A DNA stretch of 64,000 nt from Armillaria gallica (Eukaryota > Basidiomycota > Agaricomycetes > Agaricales > Physalacriaceae): contig JBANDB010000009.1 of NCBI GenBank assembly GCA_037576215.1, positions 3,286,001 to 3,350,000 of the forward strand, in the 5' to 3' direction. The notes under the pieces are model-generated. The model was not told where the DNA came from, did not search any database, and saw nothing but the letters and a program-made list of their open reading frames with translations. This document shows positions 45,396 through 58,853 of the stretch, piece after piece. A program made the translations under genes and the position numbers. Position 1 is the first letter of the stretch. The number at the start of each line of letters is the position of its first letter.

Positions 45396-47074
45396 ATGCT
45401 ACCTCGTCATTTACAGAGCCTCGTCCTCCGCTCATCCCTGCGCAACCGTGCAGTTCTCTCTCACCATCATTTAAGGAATTTCCCTTCCCGGGTTTCACCC
45501 ATCCTTGGCGCACCAAGAGCCAATTTTCACGCTTCCTCGAGACAACTGAATGAACCACCAAAATCACCATTCCAAACTTTCGTTGACGTTCTGAAGGATG
45601 AGCTACGGAAGAACAGGGAACTTCAGGACAATGTCAAATTGCTACAGGGCGATGTTGACAAGTTCCAGGATTCAGAAGCCATGAAAAAGGCCAGGGCAGC
45701 ATACGAGAGGGCCAGGGTACGTCATTTGATCACGCTCTTTACAATAAGTCGCTCATGTTGTTATCGTGTAGCTCACCTCAAGCATCAAAGAAAATCCACG
45801 GTTGCGCGCAGCTGCCGAAGAGCTGAAGAAGACCGGTGTCAAAGTCGGAGACGCTGTAGGGGAAGCCTTGAAGAGCATGGAAGAGAGTGAGATCGTCCGG
45901 GCAGTACGTATCTACCTGCAGCTTTGGCCTCACAGCTCAAGTCGACCAGATATCCCGAGCAACGGGTGCCGTTTCCGAAACGATAAAAAAGTCTACCGAG
46001 CCCATTCGGAATACAGCTGCCTACCAATCTCTTTCCGAAACGCTGATTGACGCGCTCGACGACAGTGGTAGCGCGAAACATGCTGGATTCGAGGAGAAGG
46101 AGGCTCGACGACTTCGTCGACAACGCAGGCTAATCAAAGCTGGGAAGGACAGCGGCATCGGACCGGCATCAAAACGAACTGCTGCTAATCCCGAGTGCGT
46201 AAGCGCCTCTCATCCATGCTCCATCTTGCTGATTCACCGTTTCCAGAGCTGGCTCGTCTGTCGTTCTCCACAAGGACTCGCCCCGGCAAGAAAAGTGGAA
46301 CCGGCTAAAAGAGACAAACCCCTTCCTGCGGACGTTCGTGTCGTTGCGAAACTCGTATGAAGAAACGGAAAATCCTGTCGTCTCGTCGATCCGGTCAGTG
46401 ACGCAGACAGTCGGCTCGTGGTTCGATGAGAACGAGACTGCCCAGGTCATGCGGCTGATGAAGGCGATGGATCCAACATTTAACAGAGAAGGTTTTGAAC
46501 GCGAGCTGAGGGAATACATTGTGCCGGAAGTCGTGGATGCATATCTGTCCGCTGATCAGGAAGCCTTGAAGGCCTGGTGCGGAGAGGCTGTAAGTCTCCA
46601 TTGAATGAAACATCAAGGAAAGCTGAATTCCTTGTAGACATATAATGTTCTCTGGGCAACAATGGAGCAGTACTTGCGGCAAGGACTAATCAGCGACAGC
46701 AAAGTCCTTGATATCCGACAAGTTGACGTCTGTTATTCCCGGTTTCTGTCATGTTCGCCCTTCTGACATTCAAGCCATAGGTTTCCGCCGGCAAGATCTT
46801 GGAGAATAACATTCCCATTTTTGTGATACAGTTCAGCACACAAGAGGTGCTTCTCTTCCGGAATGTCAAGACGCGAGAAGTCGTAGTTGGTGCTGAAGAT
46901 CGGGTGGAACAATGCACATATATCGCTGCCATCACGCGATTAGAGGACGAGTTGACCAACGAACTTACTGGCGGATGGAAGGTAGTCGAGGTATGTTTAT
47001 CTTATTTTCTCCTGGCAGGCAGCATCCTAACTGCTACATAGATGGGCCGCAGGAGTGCAAGAGCATACCTATAA
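45396..47074 (+). CDS. TIM44: Mitochondrial import motor subunit TIM44
   Basis: Anchors mtHsp70 to the TIM23 channel on the matrix side of the inner membrane. ATG 45396 begins MLPRHLQSLVLRSSLRNRAV, an Arg/Ser/Leu-rich mitochondrial presequence. The middle is a charged helical region (FVDVLKDELRKNRELQDNVK, then ATGAVSETIKKSTEPIRNTA). After the intron near 46197-46251 the conserved TIM44 domain begins: KWNRLKETNPFLRTFVSLRN, VGSWFDENETAQVMRLMKAM, EYIVPEVVDAYLSADQEALK, then TYNVLWATMEQYLRQGL and IPIFVIQFSTQEVLLFRN. The last intron (about 46991-47041) adds MGRRSARAYL. I followed all junctions without a frame break, so this gene is a good control for assembly quality. Confidence 0.92.
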
Positions 47075-47230
47075 AAGTACAGTAGCAATATTATTATCTA
47101 CGTAGTTATTTAGCAGGACGTTTGATAATCACCACTCAACGCTTAGACATAAAGACCCTGACGTGGCTGTGCTGCATCTTCATCGCCGTCCTTTTTGGGA
47201 ATTCCGCTGTTATTCCTCTCCCCACGTCGT

Positions 47231-49484
47231 ATGGACAGCAGATCACCACCAAATCTCCTGTACTTGACAATATACAATCCGACACTACGACCACCCGATA
47301 CAGCGCCTACAGATGATGAAGATGCGGAGGAACAGGCGCATATATTGTTCTATACATCGAAGGAACGGGCCGTCTCTCGCGACAGGATGCTCAGACAGGT
47401 CGGATTAGCCAAAGCCCTCGTGAATTTCTCAGAGTGAGTATATGCGGTCGGCGTTCAGCGTGATTTATTCATGTTGCACAGTATGTTCAACCCAGACGAT
47501 CCCTGCAACAATATCCATTCCCAAGGCAGGCGCATGGTCATGGTGTCTCCAGAGCCCGACTTTTGGATAACCGCAGTAGGTGTCGTTTCCTGCCTGCGTT
47601 TGCGGTCATATTAATTCAGTAGGGCGGCCTAGTGCGTTGAGTTGGCAAAGACGATTCGCACGCCCACCGTTGGACGAAGCAAGGGCAAGCAGAAAGCCAA
47701 GACAGTTCCTATCAACAAGGACGTGGCTCTGGTCTGCGACTACCACGACTCATCTGTTAACGATATATCCCTGAGAGCAGATATCCGCCGTGGATACGAG
47801 CAATTCAAGGTATGTGGTCGACTGACCATTGGTAGCCGGGCGACACTCATTGTATTGGGAACAGCTTACGCATGGTTCATTGACGAGTATCCTCGCAGTG
47901 CAGGGACAGCAAGGATTAGAGCTGCAACTAGAAAGATTCTTTACCCCATGGGCATGGTCCTGGGATTTGGAGTGTAACCGGGGATTCGGAGACCACTTTG
48001 GTACGTACGATGATATTCACGTCCTTTATTTTAAGTGACTTCTAGTCGTAGGCATACCATTGCATCCCCAATACCGTACCCTGGTACCCCTCTTAGACCA
48101 ATTCGCATCTCAGATACCCGTTACAGCATCGTCAATAATAGTTACCCCCTCACATGTGATACCATCCACGTCTTTTGTCAAAGCACGTTATCCTTCCTCT
48201 TTCCCAGCGCGTCTAATGTGCCTAATACCTCCCCCGCCACCACCGTCACCCCAATTACCACCGGGTTCCCCTGTAAAGAAGCGGCCGCCTGACCCAGAAG
48301 CAGGCACTCAGCCGTCCTCATTCCTTGGCATGCCCGCGGTTAACCTGAACATGAACATGAAGTGGGGATGGCCTGGGTATCTCACGTTCAAGGGGTCTGC
48401 AAAGCGGCCAGAGATGCCAACGGCGGAGGTCAGGCCTCCTACACCTAAGGATGGAGGGGAAATTGAGAATGTTGAAATTGACAAGAGCGCTTTGGACGAT
48501 GCTATTCACTCAGACGTGATTTCTGTTCACAGCGCCCAGCGGACGAATGGCGACGCCTCGGTGAATTCTTCTCATGGTGACGAAAGCGCTGATTCAGAGA
48601 CTTCGGCTGGGACATCTGGGAGCTCATCGCCAGAATCGCAGACTGCGTCATTATCTGCGGACGAAAAAGCTGCTTCACATGACTCGCATGACAACCCTGT
48701 GGAGAGTTCCACGTCGTCCCATGATGATGGCTCGTCGCTCTCGTCAAAGGAGGGGAGTATTTCTTCACAAAGCCTTGAGCCTCCGCCAGAGCTCTCTGGT
48801 ATTACGGTATATCTCTCGGACCCGCCCGACGGTCTCAATACAAGACGGAGCAAAGTAGTATACATGACAGTAAGTCTTGACATTCTTAAGTATTCTGTCA
48901 CTAATGGACTATAGCAACATCCTGTCCTTGTTGCAGTGGCTGGGCTTGAGGGCATTGACAATGACCTGAGTCTTGCTGCAAAGATTTACGAACTATGCAT
49001 GGAGGTAAAGAAGGTCCTCGACGACGATGCATTGACGAGGTGAAAAATAATTTGTGCCGCTCAAACTTCTATTTATACATGTTCAGCAGTAGCACCGAGA
49101 CGTTGCCGTCAGCTACCAAAATCCTACAGCCAAAGGATCGACATCTCGTTTCCAGGGCCCAATTCACAATGTCCAACGACAAGTTTGCAGCCAAGTCGGA
49201 GCAGTTCTATATCGCGCAGTATCTGCTCGAAAGGTGGGATACCATCATCTCTGAGGTTCTGCCCATTTAAACTGAGCATGTGTAGCGACCCCGATGTCCA
49301 AGAAGTATTTTCCAGAGGCGTGAATCCGCAGCACTGGCATATCGCTCAGCGTGCGCTGAATCGAGATGCGGACGGAGATGTCTACCTCGAGGTATCGAGA
49401 AAGGAGACGAGTTTGTCTGATGTGGATAATGTTTTGGCTGGGGTTGTTCGGAAGTATTCTTCTGTAGATGTTTTTCCGCCATAG
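47231..49484 (+). CDS. CCZ1: Vacuolar fusion GEF subunit CCZ1
   Basis: Partner of MON1 in the Rab7/Ypt7 guanine-nucleotide exchange complex at late endosomes and vacuoles. ATG 47231 begins MDSRSPPNLLYLTIYNPTLR, the first longin strand. It continues with EQAHILFYTSKERAVSRDRM and VGLAKALVNFSE, the hallmark N-terminal longin domain. Exons follow at about 47482-47577, 47637-47810, 47858-48000 and a large one at 48048-48868. The large exon includes a long Ser/Asp-rich insert (DGDASVNSS-like) between the two longin domains. The C-terminal part (VYLSDPPDGLNTRRSKVVYM, then VLVAVAGLEGIDNDLSLAAK and FTMSNDKFAAKSEQFYIAQY) is the second longin region. The stop is at 49484. It lies 157 nt downstream of TIM44 on the same strand. 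Confidence 0.82.
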
Positions 49485-49751
49485 ATGAGGACCTTCAGTA
49501 TCTATCTCTTTGCATCTTTGCAGTGAAATTCAAGCAACTTAGACAGTATTGGCAGATAGGTTGCAGGAGGCATCTGGACCTCGCTTTACTCGACGTATAG
49601 CGTAGGGACAGTCCTTCGTCACAATACAACTTAGATTCATTTCAACAGACGAGGTAGTGATTAGAAGACCTGATATTGTATTAATTAGGATGAGAAAATA
49701 CATTATGCCCCTAGGTTGTTACATATTGAAATTTTGACGGTTTAAAGCCCT
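49485..49751. other. Convergent 3' flanks
   Basis: Short AT-rich spacer between CCZ1 (+) and the transcription factor (-). Nothing else seen. Confidence 0.5.
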
Positions 49752-52700
49752 TCACTGAGAGGGCCAGGGCGATTCCTTCATATTACTGACATAGTTGTTC
49801 CAGTTAACTGGTCTAGAAATAATTAGCAGAACAAGGGGAGTAGGTAAGGAGAGGACACACTCCATCGTTCTTGGGACACCGTCCCATATCGTTCTCATTC
49901 TATCGTCAACTTGAACTCTGTCACTACTACTTCCTCCAGAGTGAACCACCGGTGACTTGGGAGTCATGTGCAAGTATCCATCGTGACGGTGATACGACGT
50001 GTAGCCTGGATTACTAGGCCCTTGCGTCGGAGGACTACTGGAAGAATGCTCGTAATAGCCATATATTCGAGAATCTTGTTCGGGAGTATGGTGAGAGAAA
50101 ACAGCTTGAGGCATTCGTCCTGATTCGCCACTATTCATAGGAAGGGAGTAAGCCTGGGATCGTGGCCACTGTGAGGAAACGGACGTCGATTGATCCTGAT
50201 AGTCTTTTGTTGACAGAGAGATGGATGTTGCGTTCCACTGAGAAGAAGAGGGGATTTCAGGAGGTGCTGGTGCATACATATCCATGGGTTCGCTGGTGGG
50301 GGGATAGCCCGATCCACCATAAAAGTTTCCAGTTGTATGAGGATCCCTTTGAACGTCGGACCTCCTGCGTTCATTAGCATCAAAGAGATAGTCGGAATCT
50401 CGTTCTCGTTTATTTCTCGAGACAGAGATGGACAGCGGTAGATCGGCAGACGTCAATTGATAAAGAACATCCCTGATGAAGGTGTGAATGATAAAAAACA
50501 CAAGTCCTGAAAAATAGGAGGCCCACCATAATGCACCAGCAAATCGCCATCTGCAAGTCATCATGTTACTCGATCGTTTATCAATTTTATGCAACACACC
50601 TCGATTCAAAATCGCGTAGAATCGCCATACATTTATAAACATCATCCATTTCTTTATTGAGGTCGACGGAAAGACCAGATTGCTGTCTCTCCCAGATATT
50701 GCACAGCAGAACAACCGCAGCATTGAATACCATATACTGCAAAGAAACATCAGCAGGCCAAATTACCTCATACTGCTAATAAATGAGGCTCACACCAGAA
50801 AATGGGAACTTCCCCCCACGTTGATGCTGGATACCCACGACACGAGAACATGAACGCGAAGCATTGGTGCATATAGCGAGTGAGGGGAATGGCCACTTCG
50901 ATGAACAGCGAGGAGCCGTAATAAAGGGCCTGTGAATTAGCATTTGCAGATGATAATATGCTCCTAACAATGCTGCAGATTGCTTGAAGTGTACAAAGTT
51001 GTCGCGATTGGGGTCCCATCGCACTAAGGTGCATTGTGTTAGTGGCTGATTTGATCGAATGGATAAAACGTACAATGATCTGGCAACGTGTCAATCCATA
51101 TATTGAGCGCAGAGTCCAACTCCACGACAACCTGTTCTTCCCAATTCTTTTCAACCAGACCGAACAGGGCCTTCGTCCTATTCGTACAGTACTAGAGACA
51201 GTCAGTATTACTGCATGTCTGTAAATGAACTGCGTACAAGAGTGCGCAAGCAGATCATTAGAACCCTCGTCAATCTCATGTGACAATTAAAGTAAGATAT
51301 AAGCGAAGGTTGCCCTTCCGGCTGATTGAAAGCTTGCTCTGGATCTGCGTGATCCCAATATTCGTCGTCACAATCGGCAGGCAAGTCAGTATCAATGCTG
51401 TAAAACTTGTGAGACTATGTTCGATCATATTCGACCATTTATAACGGACTCTTCGTCGTTAATGGCACATGGACGGCCCAGTGCAGAGCTGATATACCTA
51501 TCTAAATATACGAGACACCTGGAACATCCCAGAAAGTCAGATACACCGATCGTATGAGAAGAAAATACATACCAAAATACTCGTCTCCATGATTCCGCCT
51601 CTGCATTATTAAGGCTTTATGGCTCCTCATTCGATGAGCTCCTGCCTCTTGCGCCACACGGAGACCAATGCCTGCCATAGTCCAGGCTGTCTGAGGTACT
51701 GAGCAACCCAACATAAATACCGCGATGAGCTGTTGGCACCATTAGTCTTTATCTATAGGAAAATCATGTCAGGCTTACATGTCGATTGGCAGTCAGACAG
51801 TAGCGGCGGGCTCAAGAATGAATTTGTCCTACGAACCACGATAATCTGTTGCATCCACTTCCATCCACTGGAAGACGATTCATTATCGATTAAGACGCGT
51901 GGATCGGTCGAGTGTCTTGAAGCTATAGCGCAGACAGCCAACAGCACTTCAGCAAAAACTGGGTCACTGAGATGCGTCAACTCTGCGACCGACCGTTCAA
52001 AACATGGTCGATGCAAAACAGGAAGGAAGATATTGCTTTCCGTAAAATACAGGTCAATCAACGACCACAGTAGATCTTCGTCCGGGAAAGTATATTCCAC
52101 ATTGACTTGAACCTGTGAAAAGCGACTGGGAGTATGCCAAATGAGCGGGTCCCAGAACTCGGGTCTTCTCGAAGGAACGTCACAGGGATATGCAGGGCGT
52201 CCATACTTAGTGTCGAGTGCTGTCTGTACCAACTGGACATGACTTGACTTGCCGAAAAACATGCCATGAGTGAAGTTTCGAAATTGCCGAAGGTTGCCTT
52301 CCAGTGCACCATCATAATCGTCCTCGGACACAGAACGGCCTTTCTCGTTGGTGATATCCCTACCAAGAGATCGTATGAGGTTAGGTATCAAGTCACCCTC
52401 ATCAGAGGCGGGTAGTGCTTGAATGGGCTCTTTTTCTAATTCCTCAGTCAGGTCCGTGTCGGGAGGGAGCATCTTTGGGGTTTCGAGCGTCAGAGAGGTT
52501 AAATGACAAGAGACACGATATATTTCTTACTTCGCGTAGTAACTTGTCCATTTCATCGACTTTCTTCTCAAGGCATTCGACATAGCTATAGGCCGAAAAT
52601 CAGACGGAAAAGTCTGGTCAAGAAAAGCTGGAATTTTCGAACCGCTGAGATGGGATTCGCTGCCGTCATTATCAGAGCTATGAATATACAGAGAAACAAA

Positions 52701-53002
52701 ATGCCATTCACATTAGTAGCATCGAGATACGTGCACGCCAAGTTGGCGGTGGCACAATTGGAGCACTGCTGCTTTCCTGGCAATCGGGTTCCATCACCTA
52801 TATCGTTTCGTACATAGGTTGATCTGTCAAGGGACGCAAGTCGCGACCTACATCGAGCTCAAATTGACCTATCAGGGCTAGCCACGCGATTGACCGGGGA
52901 AAAGATACCCACTTTTCTTCCGTCGGCAGAGGTCACACGCTCTCTGTATCCGTCTTTTTTGCGTGGCGAGGTCACCAAGGTCGATACTGTGGTAGCGTTG
53001 CA
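49752..53002 (-). CDS. Zn2Cys6 transcription factor with fungal_trans domain
   Basis: Nuclear regulator of the Gal4 class. The start is ATG 53002 (MQRYHSIDLGDLATQKRRIQ). The DNA-binding knuckle is assembled from three exons, ACDLCRRKK, TRCD and GTRLPGKQQCSNC, giving the classical Cys spacing 2-6-10-2-6. The middle exon is only 6 nt (52852-52857). After a coiled linker, the fungal_trans (middle homology) region runs from about 52250 to 50770: RRPEFWDPLIWHT, FPDEDLLWSLIDLYFTESNI, VFAEVLLAVCAIASRHS. The C-terminal portion (50400-49850) is Ser/Tyr/Pro-rich and probably an activation region; the end is WNNYVSNMKES. It is divergent from GPN1. The target genes are unknown. Confidence 0.88.
52852..52857 (-). 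other. 6-nt microexon of the Zn2Cys6 gene
   Basis: Reverse-strand CTCGAT. Upstream intron 52858-52912 (55 nt, GTGGGT...TTGAG) and downstream intron 52798-52851 (54 nt, GTAGGT...ATATAG) are both of normal size. The exon supplies the end of a Thr codon, an Arg codon and the start of the third zinc-ligand Cys codon. Skipping it, or using other AG sites, gives a stop or loses the Cys. Confidence 0.8.
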
Positions 53003-53527
53003 TGTCCAGTAGTAGTTGGGTGGTCGTAGTAACTTCTACAGCTTGATATAAGGGAGATTTTTTCTGGGAAGCGCTGGCAGACCCTGCGCCAAATCATATC
53101 AGTATCTGAGCTGAGAACTTCCGGAGATCCTCTTTGTATTGTCGTGTCAGCAACCATGACGTGAAAGTGCTTGCGGCCTCGCGCGCGGACCCGTCGGCAT
53201 GCAGTGGCGGTGCATCTAGTTGCTGGGGGCCTTAAATCCAAGCAAACAGATGCGCCTTGGATGCGCCGATATTCCCACCTTTTCACTCAACCGTCATGAA
53301 ACCACAGAGACCGCATTTATCAGCTTCTCGAGGTCTCCTAGTGACTTCCTTTTTTTTCTTTTCTTTTTTTCGGTGAAGGGTCTTGGTGACTTCTTGCAGA
53401 TTTCATCCATCAAAAGGAGGTACCGGGCCGCTAGCTGACGGTATGTGCACGTGTTTATGACTCATCAACCCTCATCGATCACGTGTACAAACGTCCATTT
53501 TTCCTTCTCCCTCCAGAACGTCCAATA
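53003..53527. promoter_or_regulatory. Divergent promoter with two CACGTG sites
   Basis: Between the transcription factor (-) and GPN1 (+). CACGTG occurs at 53448-53453 and 53480-53485, within 80 nt of the GPN1 start, after a T/C-rich tract at about 53350-53371. The arrangement is typical of fungal core promoters; factor binding is inferred. Confidence 0.45.
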
Positions 53528-54945
53528 ATGGCGACCTCGACCACCGATGCGCCTCCAAAGAAAAAGCCAGTCACCATTATTACCATTGGAATGGCTGGTG
53601 CGGGCAAGTCGACCTTTGTTCAGCGAATAAATTCGTATCTACATTCGCAAAATCCTCCGTCGCCGCCATATATCCTCAATCTCGACCCGGCTGTCACTCA
53701 TTTGCCGTTCGAAGCCAATATTGACATTCGGGATACCGTGAACTATCAAGAAGTCATGAAGCAGTGTGTATATGGCTGACTCTACCTTCGCATCCGGTTG
53801 AAACGGTCCGTACGAGGTACAACTTGGGCCCCAATGGAGGCATCTTGACCGCGCTCAATCTTTTTACGACAAAGTTTGATCAGGTGCTAGAGCTGGTTGA
53901 AAAGCGGGCAGATACTGTTGAGTATGCATATCTTTTCCCTCGCACCCGCGGTCCTTGATTGTGCGGCAGCTATGTTATCCTTGATACTCCAGGGCAGATT
54001 GAGATCTTTACATGGTCAGCTTCTGGCGCTATAATTACTGATGCTGTGGCGTCTTCGTTACCCACAGTCGTTGCATATATTATCGATACTCCTCGGACAA
54101 CGGCTCCCGCTACCTTCATGTCCAATATGCTCTATGCCTGCAGGTCAACTGGTTCTACCTTGCGTTGACATCGCGTACTCACCTTTCGTGTAGCATTTTG
54201 TACAAGACCAAGCTTCCATTCATCCTGGTGTTCAACAAGATTGATGTCGAACCACACAACTTCGCGATCGATTGGATGCATGATTTTGAGGCCTTCCAAG
54301 AGGCTTTAGCAACTCATGGGGGCGCCCGAGATTCTGAAGGCGAGCCGACGTACATGAACAGCCTCATGAACAGCATGAGTCTTGTGCTAGATGAGTTCTA
54401 TAGGAATCTCAAAGTGAGTTACTTGTATCAGTTTCATCTACGATAAACTCATACAGCTGGTAGGCGGTTGGCGTTTCTAGCGTCACTGGACAAGGCATCA
54501 AAGAATTTTTTGATGCGGTTGAGGCGTCTCGGGAAGAATACGAAAAGTAAGGCAAATATTGCCCCTAGATCTCGTTGCTGATGATACTCTCACAAAGGGA
54601 CTATCTGCCGGAACTGGAGCGCGCAAGGGCTGTCCGGGAACAGACACTCCAAGCTGCCAAAGACGATTCGATGAATCGAATGATGAAAGATCTCGAACTT
54701 GACAGAGAGCGCAACCCAAATGCGGCCCTGCAAGACCGCTGGGACCCTAATGAAGATGACGACGAGGATGACGATACGGACGTGAATATTATCGACCGAA
54801 GTAAGTCTTTTGCCCACCAAGAAATGCCACAGAACTCTTACTCCAAGCTTGTTTAGGTGACCATCCGTGGCCCGGGCAGTACATCGATATGACGCGGGCC
54901 AGAAGGCATGATGACCAAGGTTTTACTTGGCCAAGACCCGGATAA
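53528..54945 (+). CDS. GPN1: GPN-loop GTPase 1 (Npa3/XAB1)
   Basis: Essential GTPase needed for nuclear import and assembly of RNA polymerase II. ATG 53528 is followed by a basic patch and [20 protein letters not shown] (Walker A, about 53570-53630). The switch region [20 protein letters not shown] follows. After a 50-nt intron the invariant GPN loop [16 protein letters not shown] is at about 53820. Walker B is [18 protein letters not shown] (about 53973) and the guanine-specificity motif is LVFNKIDVE (about 54228). The C-terminus has the acidic tail [19 protein letters not shown] and ends [17 protein letters not shown] with a stop at 54943-54945. Length and motif order match the GPN1 family. 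I found no frame break. Confidence 0.92.
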
Positions 54946-55400
54946 AAGAAAACACCTTTGCAGTGCAGTGCTAAGAATACGGCCTCATGAAGCCAGCATT
55001 GGAAGTATTTTGTATGGTAATGTGTGTAATGTAGTACGGCTTTGTAGCCACATTTCGTGAGATAGAAGAACCATCTTGGTGTAACTGAGTGGCAACTCCG
55101 CTGACCTTACTTTGATCGTGGTAACCTTGCGGTGCCTACCCGGCTAGCCTTTGCAAAGTAGAAACAATTGATTGTTATGACGGTGGGCAATGATGTTGAA
55201 TTACGTGATCAACTCGAGGCCTAAAAGGGAGGAATCCAAACTTTGTGACTTCGACCCACGCTTTACCTTGATCTCTTCATCGCACCGCCGTTGCTTTCTC
55301 TGTCGTTCATTCATTTACTGTTGCATCGGAACACGCATACATCCACTGTGTAAAGGCCCATCGCAAGATCTTACGCAATTGCTGCTCAGCTATTCGACTG
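54946..55400. other. Spacer and CDK1 promoter
   Basis: No gene is seen. It contains the GPN1 3' flank and presumably the CDK1 promoter (ACGTGATC at about 55203). Confidence 0.4.
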
Positions 55401-57090
<1,690 letters not shown>

Positions 57091-57466
57091 ATCGTCCTCC
57101 TCTCTTCATTCGTTCACTCTTATTGCGACCTCTGTCGGTGTTAAGTATATAGTACACGGTAAACGTATTACCAGCCCTGTTATTGGTCTATTTTCCGATC
57201 TTCTACTTATTCATTCTTCATCATGACACAAGCATATTTCCATTCTCTGTTACATGGCCTGATCCCATTTGTAAGAATATTGTTTTACCAGTTCCTGTAA
57301 TGTCGTTTCTGTCCTATTATCCCCGCGTAATGGTTGGAGTATCATGGACTTGACAAGATGTACTTGGTTCCCGTGGCCGTCGTTATGACGCAAGTGACTA
57401 CATACGTCATTCATCAAAACGTTTTCTGCAACTATCATATTACTGTCAGTACTGTATCAGATACCG
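57091..57466. other. Spacer between CDK1 and NAD(P)HX dehydratase
   Basis: Short intergenic stretch on the same strand. I see no additional gene. Confidence 0.5.
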
Positions 57467-58723
57467 ATGCCAGTACCTCGTGGGATATTGGAACAGCTGA
57501 AACAGCTAATACCGCCTCTTAATGGCACCCTTCACAAGGGCCAATCTGGTTCATAATGCTTCGTTCGACATTGCAATCAATTACTGAATATCACATCTCT
57601 TCCAGGTCGAGTTGGTGTCCTTGGAGGAGCTTTAGAGTAAGATTTATCCATTCCAGCGCAGTGTTACGACGATTCACATAGCCCATAACTTGTAGCTACA
57701 CCGGCGCTCCGTTCTTTGCATCAATTTCAGCGCTGCGCTTTGTGCGTAGAAATGATCCATCACAGTTGACATATGGCTCTTACGCTACATCCCTAGGGCG
57801 CTGATTTATCTCATGTGATCTGCTCGCCCACCGCAGCTGGGGCTATCAAATCATACTCTCCGGATCTTATCGTACACCCAATACTTTCCCCAGATTCGTA
57901 AGCTCCACTTTTGTATACCGGCCTCAGTCGTACTTATCAAATCACAAAGGACACCGGACCATGTCAAGTCTGAACTGTCTTCCTTGCTCTCTCGTCTCCA
58001 TGTTCTAGTGATCGGCCCTGGGCTCGGTCGCGAGTCATACATGATGGAGTATGCAAAACTAGCGCTAAACTTGGCACGCTCACGAGAGATGTTTATCGTT
58101 CTTGATGCAGATGCTCTATTCATGGTTGGTCAGGACATCTCCTTGATCAAGGGGTACCATCGTGCTGTTGTCACGCCCAATGTTGTTGAATTCAAGCGTC
58201 TTAGCGAGCAGGTCGGTGTGGATCCGAAGACCCCTGCGGGAGAGCGGGCAGGGATGGTCTCGCGTGAGCTTGGTGGGGTTACGGTGCTGCAGAAGGGAGC
58301 GAAGGATATCATATCTGTTGACACGACTGGCAACAAAGCCAGTACTACAGAAAATTCTAAAGAAACCGTGGAGGTCGACATTGAAGGTGGGATGAAGAGA
58401 TGTGGTGGGCAAGGTGACATTCTGAGCGGCGCTGTGGGCACGATGTTGGCGTGGGCAAAGTGCTATGAAGATGGAGCGTTTGGGTAGGTTAACCCAGATT
58501 AGCCTGTCTCGGAACTCCTGCTCACTCCGTCATTAGAGATAGGAAACTTCCGGTATCTCGTATGCCTCTGCTAGCAGCCATTGGCGGCAGTATGGTTACT
58601 CGAACTGCAAGCCGCCTGGCGTATGCGAAACAGGGCCGGGGTGTCGTCACTGAGGATATGATCCCTGAGGTCGGTCCTTCATTCGCAGAAGTTTTTGGAG
58701 AAAGCAAACAAGGAAAACTGTAG
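57467..58723 (+). CDS. NAXD: ATP-dependent (S)-NAD(P)H-hydrate dehydratase
   Basis: Metabolite-repair kinase-fold enzyme that dehydrates damaged NADHX/NADPHX using ATP (YjeF C-terminal / CARKD family). ATG 57467 gives [20 protein letters not shown]. Splicing then yields [20 protein letters not shown] (introns near 57552-57605 and 57638-57693), [18 protein letters not shown] and [16 protein letters not shown]. The main exon has [10 protein letters not shown] (about 58011), VLDADALF (about 58099), [12 protein letters not shown] (about 58168), [10 protein letters not shown] and the catalytic signature [17 protein letters not shown] (about 58404). The last exon supplies [20 protein letters not shown] and the stop 58721-58723. 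All family motifs are present and in order. Confidence 0.9.
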
Positions 58724-58853
58724 GATTCGCAATGTGGCCATTTTGTATCAATATATGTGCAATTTAAATGAAGGATATAGTATTGCAGGTCTAGATCTAA
58801 TATCTTGGTCTACGCCTCGCATCTAAAGCCCAAGTACACAGTGACAGCAAGAA

